From: B1SED10-75 sp964636865
GTDB taxonomy: Bacteria > Bacillota > Dethiobacteria > DTU022 > PWGO01
Length of the DNA stretch: 31,200 nt
Direction of reading: 5' to 3'
Assembly (NCBI GenBank): GCA_964636865.1
Contig: CAZWVJ010000020.1
Coordinates: 1 to 31,200, forward strand
Position 1 is the first letter of the stretch, and every line of letters starts with the position of its first letter. The position numbers and the translations under genes are program-made. The notes under the pieces were generated by a model. That model was given only the letters and a program-made list of their open reading frames with translations. It ran no database searches and had not been told where the DNA came from. This document shows positions 15,093 through 24,000 of this stretch, in pieces.

Positions 15093-16598
15093 CTAATTTC
15101 TCAGCCATTTTTCTTTGTATACTTCTTCCCGAAAAACTTCTCCAGCGGAATTTATTGATTTAACTATTGCTTTATCACCTTCTAATTCCACACCCAGGAA
15201 ATGATAAGCATCTTCTTTATTTTCCGCTTTTTCCTCATCATCAGGATGCTGTTCTGCCGGTGACTGTTCACCATCATCTACATTAATTCCCCGGACCATC
15301 TGCCAACCAATAGCTTTTTCCAAATACCAGGTAGTGGCAGGATTATATACTTCTCTAATTCCCACTCCCCAACCACCGTCACCCCAGAACCTCATGCCAC
15401 TATCTCCTTCAAATAAATATCCATCATCTAAGGAAACATAATTTTCTTCACCTTCCGGTAACTGCTCGGCATACTCAATAGGGACCGTTTGTTTGTAAGT
15501 ATGATCGCAGGCTTCCATCACAATGCGCACCCCATGTTCATAAAAGGTGGGAAGCCACTCTTGCCTCATATCCTTTTTCCAATCCTCGAAAAAATATTTG
15601 TTTGTAGGGAATACTGCGCTATGATAAACAGGAATCACGTGTGTTTTCTCTTCGTCAATAGTTGCCTCCAACCATTCATCCTGTGTTCCAACCGTCGGTG
15701 CAGTATGAGCGCTATCCAGGATCAGTAACTGCAGGTAATCTCCGAACTCCAGGTTGCCGTAAAATTCATCTTCGGGGCCCAGCATACGGGGAGACTTAAA
15801 AATATTCCACATGTATCTTGCATCTTCCGGCTCATTATAATCGCCATTCTCCGGCCAACCGGGATCTACTTCATGGTTCCCTTGAGCCAGTATGTAAGGT
15901 ATCATATGACCCTCTTCATCGACAAGGTCTTTTTCCAGCGCCTTTAAAAAATAAAGCCATTTCCGGGTATTTCGCGAACTGGCTAGCCCTTCACAGGCAA
16001 CATAATCGCCCTTGCCCACCAAAACATCCGGGCTATACTCTCCTATTTGCTCATTAACATCTTCGAACCAGTACGAAAACTCCCGGGAATCTCCGGCAAA
16101 TGCCAGTTTAATATTATGATCCGGTTCCCGGGGCATTGTGCGGAACGATCGAATTTCCGGGTCTTCTTCCAACTTAAACTCATAGGTAGTAGCTTCGTTT
16201 AAGCCGGTTATAGTATTCCAATGAATTAAATTATCCTCTGCGGCAGGCATTTCATGCACTGCATCTGCTTCCTGAGAGTTCCATTCTTCTTCACCTTTTT
16301 CCCTGTATTGCAAAAGCCCGGTGGGATTACTTTTGGACACCCATTGTACGGTCATTGTGGAAGTAGGATCATCTACCCAGGTTAAATAAACTATGGCTTC
16401 ATCTTCCTGCAATGAGTGAAAACTGCCGGGCGCGCCGGTTACCCAACTATACATGAAGCGAAAGCGTTCTTCATAAGGCCACCCATAATTGATTATCCCC
16501 AGGGTATAAATATATAACCCTACCATAGATAGCAAAAATAAAATTACAATCGCAACAATAACTCTTTTCGGGGTTATAATAGGTGCATTTTCTTGCAT
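15093..16598 (-). CDS. membrane-anchored purple-acid-phosphatase-like metallophosphoesterase
   Basis: Residues 12-33 form a signal anchor. About 65-155 is a fibronectin-III-like domain as found at the N-terminus of purple acid phosphatases (TMTVQWVSKSNPTGLLQYR, GLNEATTYEFKL). About 160-460 is the calcineurin-like phosphoesterase domain with Asp170 (FAGDSREF), Asp198 (GKGDYV), Asn241/His242 (GNHE), His326 (YHSAV) and His366 (CDHTY). In the last motif the usual GHxH appears as ACDH, so one metal-ligand His looks replaced by Cys364. The protein is rich in Asp and Glu, typical of proteins exposed to salty or alkaline surroundings. It probably acts outside the membrane on phosphate esters. AAGGGAG precedes the ATG by 9 nt. 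It is a single-gene unit. Confidence 0.85.
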   Translation of the reverse strand: MQENAPIITPKRVIVAIVILFLLSMVGLYIYTLGIINYGWPYEERFRFMYSWVTGAPGSFHSLQEDEAIVYLTWVDDPTSTMTVQWVSKSNPTGLLQYREKGEEEWNSQEADAVHEMPAAEDNLIHWNTITGLNEATTYEFKLEEDPEIRSFRTMPREPDHNIKLAFAGDSREFSYWFEDVNEQIGEYSPDVLVGKGDYVACEGLASSRNTRKWLYFLKALEKDLVDEEGHMIPYILAQGNHEVDPGWPENGDYNEPEDARYMWNIFKSPRMLGPEDEFYGNLEFGDYLQLLILDSAHTAPTVGTQDEWLEATIDEEKTHVIPVYHSAVFPTNKYFFEDWKKDMRQEWLPTFYEHGVRIVMEACDHTYKQTVPIEYAEQLPEGEENYVSLDDGYLFEGDSGMRFWGDGGWGVGIREVYNPATTWYLEKAIGWQMVRGINVDDGEQSPAEQHPDDEEKAENKEDAYHFLGVELEGDKAIVKSINSAGEVFREEVYKEKWLRN

Positions 16599-16776
16599 TT
16601 CGATTTACTCCCTTCGTTAGATATTAATTTACTTTATAATAAAATTATATCGTCCGTCTATAAAAACAATTTTAAAAAATGCACTTGCACTGCTTAAAAT
16701 TATCATAATTTATAAATTAATTTACGTCAAAGAAAAATTATTTTCACCTTATAATGGTTAATTCATCCAGTGAAGG

Positions 16777-16806
16777 TTGACAAGCAATCAACATTCTTGC
16801 TAGGAT
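16777..16806 (+). promoter_or_regulatory. promoter of the SDR gene
   Basis: A consensus -35 TTGACA (16777-16782), an 18 nt spacer, and TAGGAT (16801-16806) precede the SDR gene, predicting a leader of about 44 nt with CAGGAG as ribosome binding site. Confidence 0.6.
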
Positions 16807-16856
16807 AACTTGAACGTTGTAAAAAATAAACTAAACAGAACAGGAGAATACTTATA

Positions 16857-17624
16857 ATGGAAATTAAAGGGAAAAAAACGGTAATAACCGGCGCATCATC
16901 GGGAATTGGCCACGCCCTCCTGGAAATGCTTCTTGATGCCGGGGCCATCGTGGTTGCTGCTTCACGAAACATAGAACAATTAGGGCTTTCTCACGAACGG
17001 TTGTTTGTAAAAAATTGCGATGTTTCCAGAAAAGAAGATATAGATGCTCTGTTTGATTTTACCCTGGGCAAGTTGAATGATATTGATCTTTTCGTGGCCA
17101 ATGCAGGATTTGCTTATTACGAACAAATAGAAGAACCTAACTGGAACCATATTCAGCATATATTTCACACCAATACTGTTGGCCTCATATACAGCGCCCA
17201 AAAAATGAAGCAGATAAAAGGAGATAACCCGTATAATTTTGTATGTACTGCCAGCGCCATGAGCTTTCTTTCCGTCCCGGGTTATGCCCTTTACAGCTCA
17301 ACCAAAGCAGCCATTCGCGGATTCGCCGATGCTTACCGCTATGAACTCCATCAGGGGCAAATATTTCAAGTAGTTTATCCGGTAGCTACCAAAACTAACT
17401 TTTTCCAGGCAGCAGGAGAAGACCCACCGGTACCCTGGCCGACCCAAACTGCCGAACAGGTAGCCGGGGCAATATTTAAGGGAATCAGAAAAAACAAACT
17501 TCATATTTTCCCTTCTAAGTTGTTTCAAATCACTAATTTTTTCAATGGCATTATTCCACTTGTAGGCCGTATTTACGCCGGCATAGAAAATAAAAAACTC
17601 CAGGAATGGTCAAATACTAAATAG
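16857..17624 (+). CDS. short-chain dehydrogenase/reductase (classical SDR)
   Basis: This is a cytoplasmic NAD(P)-dependent oxidoreductase. The cofactor motif TGASSGIG (residues 11-18), the NAG motif (82-84) and the catalytic set Ser133, Tyr146, Lys150 (YSSTK) are all in place. Arg37 after the second strand suggests NADPH preference. The C-terminal part (PTQTAEQVAGAIFKGI, a hydrophobic FNGIIPLVG stretch) resembles SDRs with a membrane-proximal tail. Length (255 aa) is standard. CAGGAG lies 10 nt before the ATG. The substrate cannot be inferred. It is a lone plus-strand gene, convergent with the HAD gene. Confidence 0.92.
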   Translation: MEIKGKKTVITGASSGIGHALLEMLLDAGAIVVAASRNIEQLGLSHERLFVKNCDVSRKEDIDALFDFTLGKLNDIDLFVANAGFAYYEQIEEPNWNHIQHIFHTNTVGLIYSAQKMKQIKGDNPYNFVCTASAMSFLSVPGYALYSSTKAAIRGFADAYRYELHQGQIFQVVYPVATKTNFFQAAGEDPPVPWPTQTAEQVAGAIFKGIRKNKLHIFPSKLFQITNFFNGIIPLVGRIYAGIENKKLQEWSNTK

Positions 17625-17663
17625 CATAGTAGTTTATTATTATAAAAGTAAAATTTTCTCGAT

Positions 17664-18488
17664 TTATTCTTGACGAAGTTTCTGGAGCTCCTCCAGCAAA
17701 TCTTTAATGCTGCCATAGATAGAATCCGGTTGAACATCTCCTTCTACGGCGTCTTTTCGGGTAGATTCCCCGGTTAAGACAAGAATAGAAGTTATGCTGC
17801 TCTCCGCTCCCAGAGCAATATCTGTGTAAAGGCGATCTCCTACCATGGCCAAATTATTTTTTTCCACTTTATTTCTATGCATAAGCAGTTCCACTACCAG
17901 GGGATTAGGTTTGCCCACAACTTCTTGCGGAGCCACTCCCGTGCTTGCTTTTATAAATTCAATAATAGCTCCGCAATCGGGCATATAAATGCCGTTTTCC
18001 AACGGACAATTAAAATCAGGATGAGAAGCCAGATAAGGCACACCATCTCTTACATACCGACAGGCAGCAAAAAGCTTCTCATAGTTAAGGCTGGTATCAA
18101 AACCCACCACCACATAATCTAAATCAACAGAAGCATCAAACTCATAAATTAAGTCAAAACCTGATTTAATCAATTCCTGCTCAAAATATCTGGTGCCCAC
18201 AGGGAACAGGCATGCGCCGGGTTTTATTTTATTCAGGTAATGTATTAACACATCCGTGGAAGTAATAAGGTTTTTTCGTTCCACGGGTAAACCCAAATTT
18301 GCCAATTTTCGCATATAAGCGGCAGCGCTCTTAGAAGAATTGTTAGTTAGAAAACAAAATTCTTTTCCCTGGTTTTTTAAAAACTGTAAGAATTCTGCCG
18401 CTCCATCAATGAGTTGATTTCCCAGATAAACTGTGCCGTCCATATCCAAAAGAAAACATTGAATTTTTTCCAATTTATGATTTGACAT
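17664..18488 (-). CDS. HAD-IIA sugar/p-nitrophenyl phosphatase (NagD-like)
   Basis: This is a cytoplasmic HAD phosphatase of subfamily IIA. Motif I is FLLDMDGTVYLG (nucleophile Asp15, acid/base Asp17), motif II is FLTNNSSKS, the cap follows, then VGKPNP carries the motif III Lys and GDRLYTDI is motif IV. The likely substrates are small sugar or glycol phosphates. A longer reading frame starts at 18509, but AAAGGAAA places the start at ATG 18488 (274 aa). It follows the glycerophosphodiesterase gene by 20 nt and is likely co-transcribed, which makes glycerol phosphates reasonable candidate substrates. Confidence 0.92.
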   Translation of the reverse strand: MSNHKLEKIQCFLLDMDGTVYLGNQLIDGAAEFLQFLKNQGKEFCFLTNNSSKSAAAYMRKLANLGLPVERKNLITSTDVLIHYLNKIKPGACLFPVGTRYFEQELIKSGFDLIYEFDASVDLDYVVVGFDTSLNYEKLFAACRYVRDGVPYLASHPDFNCPLENGIYMPDCGAIIEFIKASTGVAPQEVVGKPNPLVVELLMHRNKVEKNNLAMVGDRLYTDIALGAESSITSILVLTGESTRKDAVEGDVQPDSIYGSIKDLLEELQKLRQE

Positions 18489-18508
18489 ATCCGTTTCCTT
18501 TCTAAGCA

Positions 18509-19282
18509 TTAACTCAAATTACTTCCAGCCTTTTTTCGCAAAAAATCATGCAAAATATCCGGATGATCAGTAATTAAACCATCTACTCCCAACTCAAGCA
18601 TTTTCTCCATATCATCTTCTGTGTTAACCGTCCAGGGAATAACCTTTACGCCCCTGCTCCGAGCCAGATTCAAATAATTGTGATTAACTTTCTTATGGTA
18701 GGGAAGCAGCAAGCCCGGGGAAACCATGGTATAAAAGCTTGCTTTTTTTAACAAAAAAGGCACTACAGGCACATGCAACAATCCCAGGGGAATATTTATG
18801 TCAATTTCTTTAATCCGATTTAAAATTAAGGGATTAAAAGAAGTTACTACTACCCGATCATAGAGACCATAGCTATTAATCACTGCAGCCACTGCTTTTT
18901 CAATTCCTTTGATGCCAAAAAAGTTAGTTTTTATTTCTATCATTATAAATGTCTCTTCATGCAAAAACTCAATTACTTCTTCCAGAGTAGGTATGCGCGT
19001 TCCTTCAAATTCTGAGGAAAAACATGAACCGGCATCAAAGGATTTTAGCTCCTTCAGGTTTTTTTTAGCCAGAAGCCCCTTCCCATCAGTGGTGTCGTTC
19101 AAAAAGTAATTATGAAACACCATGGGAAAACCATCTTTGCTCAACGCTACATCCAGTTCAATGCCATCCGCTCCCGATTCCCAAGCTTTTTTAAACGAAG
19201 GAATGGTATTTTCCGGGGCTTGTGAAGGAGCACCCCGGTGTCCGATATTCAGAAATTTTCCGGAAAGATGATTGTTTGCCAC
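18509..19282 (-). CDS. glycerophosphodiester phosphodiesterase
   Basis: This GDPD/UgpQ-family enzyme splits glycerophosphodiesters into glycerol-3-phosphate and an alcohol. No signal peptide is seen, so it should be cytoplasmic. The active-site signature HRGAPSQAPENT, the metal-binding GIELDVALSKDG and the catalytic His in MVFHN are intact, as is the C-terminal VNTEDDMEKMLELGVDGLITDHPD. The reading frame opens at GTG 19294, but AAGGTGG lies within those codons, so the GTG at 19282 (257 aa) is preferred. It sits 34 nt after the radical SAM gene and 20 nt before the HAD gene. Confidence 0.93.
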   Translation of the reverse strand: MANNHLSGKFLNIGHRGAPSQAPENTIPSFKKAWESGADGIELDVALSKDGFPMVFHNYFLNDTTDGKGLLAKKNLKELKSFDAGSCFSSEFEGTRIPTLEEVIEFLHEETFIMIEIKTNFFGIKGIEKAVAAVINSYGLYDRVVVTSFNPLILNRIKEIDINIPLGLLHVPVVPFLLKKASFYTMVSPGLLLPYHKKVNHNYLNLARSRGVKVIPWTVNTEDDMEKMLELGVDGLITDHPDILHDFLRKKAGSNLS

Positions 19283-19316
19283 TTTATGCACCACCTTATT
19301 TCTTAGCTTGTGCCAC

Positions 19317-20192
19317 TTACAGCCCCCGTCTCCATTCTTCTCGAAGAGCTGCCGGGTTTTTCTCCTCCATTATTTTCTCGATTTTCGCCATCAGCGCATC
19401 TTTATCCCTGGAAAGAACCGCTTTTAAAGGCAAATAATTTGACGCGTGATTGGCCCTGAATACACAGGAAGTTAAATTTAAATCCTTTACCATGAGCAAT
19501 ATTTCGGCAAGCACTTCCCATGGTTCCAGCATGGTTAGCTCACCCGCAGATATCCTGCGGTAAATGGGAAATCCCGGATAAACCATTAAAGTAAGCAACC
19601 CCAGGTACTCCGGGTCCATTTCGTTTAGGAGCCATGCCGTTTTGCGCGCGTGTTCTTCCATTCCTTCACGACCGGCCAAACCATTAATAGCTGTTATAGA
19701 AAGAGGTATTTCAGCTTGTTTGGTTTTCCGGGCGCCACTAATCATCTCTTCCGGGGTGGAACCCTTTTTGACATCCCGCAAAACCTGGTGGCTGCCGCTT
19801 TCTATCCCCAGGTAAATCATGCCCAATTTTAACTCGCGCATTCTAATCAGTTCGTTTACTTCTTTGTCCAATAAATCTTGAGGATTACTATAAACACTTA
19901 CCCTTTCCAGATAGGGAAAATACTTGTTAAGAAGCTCCAAAATTTCTATGAGCCTTTCAGACGGCATATGCAGCGAATTCCCGTCAGCCAAAAATATTCT
20001 CCTAGTTCCGGAAGCCACACCTGAAGCATATTTTATGTCTCCGGTTAATTCTTCCAGTGACCTTTCCCGATAAGTTTTATTCTTATACATGGCACAAAAA
20101 GTGCAGCGGTTATGTGAACACCCTACCGTAGCTTGCAAAATGAGACTTCTTGCCTCACTGGGGGGTCTGTAAATATCTCCTTCGTAACGCAA
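19317..20192 (-). CDS. radical SAM protein with CX4CX2C cluster motif
   Basis: The N-terminal YEGDIYRPPSEARSLILQ is followed by TVGCSHNRCTFCAMYKNK, in which the three cysteines (Cys25, Cys30, Cys33) are spaced CX4CX2C and not the standard CX3CX2C. Further radical SAM features are IFLADGNSL and YLGIESGS. I associate the GCxHNxCxFCxMYK pattern with a widespread, largely uncharacterised radical SAM family. Translation starts at TTG 20192, 8 nt after AAGGAGG. It heads a probable operon with the glycerophosphodiesterase and HAD phosphatase. It lacks the features of glycyl radical activases (CX3CX2C and a ferredoxin insert), so it is not an obvious activator for the enzyme at 21014-24034. Confidence 0.88.
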   Translation of the reverse strand: MRYEGDIYRPPSEARSLILQATVGCSHNRCTFCAMYKNKTYRERSLEELTGDIKYASGVASGTRRIFLADGNSLHMPSERLIEILELLNKYFPYLERVSVYSNPQDLLDKEVNELIRMRELKLGMIYLGIESGSHQVLRDVKKGSTPEEMISGARKTKQAEIPLSITAINGLAGREGMEEHARKTAWLLNEMDPEYLGLLTLMVYPGFPIYRRISAGELTMLEPWEVLAEILLMVKDLNLTSCVFRANHASNYLPLKAVLSRDKDALMAKIEKIMEEKNPAALREEWRRGL

Positions 20193-20278
20193 AGGCGCTT
20201 CCTCCTTTTTACTCGGTTATTTTTCCCCGTAATTTATAATCATCTTCCCGCCTAATTTGCCTGCATAACCTTACATAC

Positions 20279-20306
20279 ATAATAGGATAACAGGATAAAG
20301 CCGCAA
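20279..20306 (-). promoter_or_regulatory. putative promoter of the radical SAM-GDPD-HAD unit
   Basis: On the minus strand TTGCGG (20301-20306), 16 nt, then TATTAT (20279-20284) lies in the 136 nt gap after the methyltransferase gene. It suggests that the three downstream genes form their own unit, separate from the glycyl radical enzyme transcript. Confidence 0.4.
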
Positions 20307-20328
20307 TGGAAATAATATTTTTATATTT

Positions 20329-20961
20329 TTATTTAATAGAATGGATAGCTATGCGATAATCAGTAAAGAGTGATTCTTCCACCGAAACATCTATGTAATC
20401 AAGGTAATGTTCCTTTTGCAAATTATGAGCCAATTCTTCGGCAAACTCAAAAGATACTTTGCGGGAAGAGTGAGACAAAAGTACTTCACAGTTACCGGTT
20501 AAAAAATTAGCCAGCACCTTTTCCAGGTAAGGCAAAAGGCGTGGCTCATAGACAATGTCCGACCCCAAAACCAGGTCGTAATTCAAGTCCGGGGGAAAAT
20601 CCCTCCAATCAGCCAAAAGTGTATCATACTTTTGTAATCCATTGCTACGGGCATTTTGGTCGCAATAATAGAGGGCCTGAGCGTTGAAATCGGAAAAAGT
20701 AATATGAGCGCCTTTTTGCCCCGCTAATACGCCGGGCAGACCTAACCCCGCTCCCAATTCAATGGCGGTAATATGTGTTAAATCCCTTTGCGCATAAATA
20801 TAGCGAGCCAAACCTACAGAAGCAGGCCAAATCTCTGCCCAGCAGGGGACTTTATCCGGATCGGTGGGATCGGTAATTAATTCTTCCATGTTTTTTACCT
20901 TGTGCACTACAATATTTTGCCCGTCGAAATCAAAGTTTATTTGCTCCGATTTAATCATCAT
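20329..20961 (-). CDS. METTL21-type (Methyltransf_16) SAM-dependent methyltransferase
   Basis: This 210 aa class I methyltransferase belongs to the group that includes protein-lysine and protein N-terminal methylases. It shows the family-specific WPASVGLARYI before motif I (AIELGAGLGLPGVLAG, residues 67-82), the acidic SDF at 90-92, and DLVLGSDIVYEP (129-140), which contains the diagnostic D-x-x-Y after motif IV. AAAGGGG lies just before tandem ATGs (20961/20958). It begins 52 nt after the glycyl radical enzyme stop and is probably on the same transcript, so that enzyme, or another protein, might be its substrate. That link is only inferred from position. Confidence 0.85.
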   Translation of the reverse strand: MMIKSEQINFDFDGQNIVVHKVKNMEELITDPTDPDKVPCWAEIWPASVGLARYIYAQRDLTHITAIELGAGLGLPGVLAGQKGAHITFSDFNAQALYYCDQNARSNGLQKYDTLLADWRDFPPDLNYDLVLGSDIVYEPRLLPYLEKVLANFLTGNCEVLLSHSSRKVSFEFAEELAHNLQKEHYLDYIDVSVEESLFTDYRIAIHSIK

Positions 20962-21013
20962 TTTTCCCCTTTAATACATCACTTTTACTTTATTCAGCAT
21001 TTCTAAAAGTTAT

Positions 21014-24000
21014 TTAAGATGAAAGGTTATGTTCACTTCTTTCAATAAGTTCTGCCTGCATATCCGAGTTTAATTCCACAAAATATGCATTATACCCTGA
21101 AATACGCACCAACAACCAGCTGTAGTCTTCCGGGTTATCTACAGCTTTGCGCAACGTCTCCGTAGTCACCATGTTAAATTGCATTTGCATGCCACCCATA
21201 TCAAAATAGGTGCCGGCATAAGCAGCCACCCTGTCTACAAATTTCCGGTGACTATCCCCGCTTCCGGGAGCAATCTTAACATTAAAAGCTATGTTATTGG
21301 GCATTTTAACAGGATTTAATCCTGCTATGGAATGAACGCCCGATAATAAATCCTCACCGGCACCCGGTGAAGGAGTTATTCCCGGGGTGAATGACTTGCC
21401 TTTCTCCCTGCCGCTGGGAAGAGCACCGGAAAGAGTTCCAAAAGCCACGTGGTTTGACATACTCCAAAATCCACTGGTATAAGGTCCTCCCCGATAATTT
21501 TGGTGCCGCTGATATTCATCATAGATAAAATCAATTAGTTCTTGAGCTAATTCCTGCGTTTCCATGTCGTAGCTACCAAATTTGGGAATCTTATGCAAGA
21601 TATACTGATGCAAGGCTTCACTTCCTGCAAAATTATTATGTAAAGCATCAAGTAGGGTGCCCCAATCTACTGACTTTTCAGCATAAACAAGCTTCTTAAT
21701 GGCAATAAGGCTATCAATTACATCAGTTATGGATACCAGAGCTGCCCCGGATGTATTGTAAAGGGCTCCACCGTCAATAACATCTTTTCCCTTTTCCAGC
21801 GGTCCCTGGAAAAAAGATGAAAGAAGGGGAGTTGGGTGAAGGTATTGGTGCGAAATGCCAAGCATATTATTATAACTAATGGCATTTTCTATTAAGAAGC
21901 TCAATTGTTTTAGATAAGCTTCCTTAAAATCTGCAAACGTAGGGAAACTGTTATTTTCTCGCGGATCTCCTGTAGCCGGCCCAAGCTGCTGTCCAGTGAG
22001 TGGATGCACTCCGTTGTTCAAAGCCATCTCCAACGGTGCCACCGTGTTTAAAAGCATACAATTAGTATGCCCCATATGGCGCCCACAACTGGTCGGCTCT
22101 ACACATCCGGTAGCACCCCATTCCCGGGCATCTTCCGGCGTAAAGCCCTGGTTTTCTACAGCAGACAAGACCGAGGCATCATTATGCAGAGAAGGGGTAG
22201 CCGTGGTAATAGTGTTCACCTCAACCAGGCGCCGCAAATACTCACGGGAATTAACAGAAGGATGGAAACGCGCGTTCATGTTGGGTTCTCTCAAGCTTAG
22301 CATCTCCGTGGCTTTTAAAAATATATAGGTCATATCACTTACAGCGCTTTCCCCGTTTCTCTCTACCCCTCCCAAGGTTAGGGCCTGATCAGATGAACTG
22401 CCCCCAAAAAGTCGATTGGCAATATCTGGAACCAGGGGTAAATGGTCGGAACACTTTAAATAAAAACAACCGATTAATTCAATAGCTTTTTCGATAATTT
22501 CTTTCTCTTCAGTTTTTGTTTGAGCCTGCTGCATTTCCTGCATTAAGTAAGGCTGCAGCCAACGATCCAATAATCCCAGGGAAAGGCCGGCATTCATGTT
22601 TTCCATGTGTAGGGCTATCCAGCAGATCCAAATGCTATTAACAGCCTCTTGCAAGTCTCTGGCAGGGTGGGCGGGAACCTGCCGGCAAATATGGGCCATA
22701 TTTTCCAATTCCCGGCGGCGAGTTTCTGTAAGAGTCCCCTTTTTATGCCCTTCTTCAATCTTTTTCTCTGCTTCCAGAGCCAGGTTATCAGCATAGTTTA
22801 AAACCCCTTGCTGGGCTATTTGCATGGCTCGGTAAAAATCCCTTTTTGCCGCGGAAGTACTTTCTTGCTCTTTCTGCGCAGCTTCCCGTATAATATCCAG
22901 CAAACCCCTTTGAAGTATGGCAGGGAAATCCGGTATGGTATGCGACACTGCATAAGGCTTCCACGAAAAATAAAGCACCCATTTTTCATCAAATTGCTGA
23001 CAAAGGGGATTTCCATTTTTATGACGCGTGTATTCCATTATATTTTTATCCATCCAGAACGGGAAAACCGTATTATTCAAAATTTCAATATCTTCAGAGC
23101 ATATGCGATAAGAGTTCAACCGGCGTTCATCAATAGTGAGGAGCTCGGGCCACATTGTGGCTCCGCCAAATTCAGGAAACAACAAAACGCCCACATTTTT
23201 AGTAGTGGTTGTACCGGCTAAAAGATCATCTTCCCGGATAATAGCTTTGCGATTGGTAAGGATATAATTTAAAGCTTCTGCCTGCCGCAAAGCAGGATTT
23301 CTATCTTTACCATGGCGATCCCTAAAAAACCCTTCTTCCAAAAAGTATTCTGTGATTAGGCTTGCCCTTTCCGTGCAAATTTCTGCCGGAGTTTGATAAA
23401 GTGCCTCCCGGGCCTGGTACAGACGGGGGAAATCACTTAAGCTGTAACCGCTCAGAAAAGGCTCTTCCAAAAATTTAACCCCATCATGAGGGGTTGATTG
23501 CAGCTCTCCTTGGGAAAAAGGCTTATTAGAAATAATTTGCTCCAAGGGGGTTACCTTCGGTTCAAACTTATGGTTAGCCCGGCTCAGCTTCCTCTTCTTT
23601 TTCTTCCCCATAGTTAACTCTTTGGAAACATGTCCAAACCAGGCCAGGTAAATCAAGTTTCCTTCTACTTCCAGATTTTGTTCCAACATCATGAGCAAGG
23701 GGTCAGCCGGAGCATTCACAGAAAAAAGAGCCCTCATATAATAAGGGCTTTTAAAAATAAAAGTGAGATCGGGATTTTGGTCAATATTTTTTTGGACCCG
23801 CATTTTCCCGTTTTCAAATACGGCAGCAATTTTAACCGCATGATCCCTGGTCCTAAATAAAAAAACCGCATCAAGAAAACGTTTTCTCCCAAATTCTTCG
23901 GGTATTACCAGGTTTTCTTTAAAAGTAGGGTTAAAGCGAAAAGATAAGGACATGAAGCGTAAAATTGCGCTTACAAATTTCCGGGTAATATAATTTTCTC

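Noticed and set aside
19317..20192. The radical SAM protein as activase of the glycyl radical enzyme
   Set aside because: Glycyl radical activases have CX3CX2C and usually a ferredoxin-like insert. This protein has CX4CX2C with a family pattern (GCSHNRCTFCAMYK) of a different group, and it appears to have its own promoter.
22808..23221. Open reading frame on the plus strand inside the glycyl radical enzyme gene
   Set aside because: It lies fully antisense to a well-supported gene, has no ribosome binding site and its product resembles no protein family.
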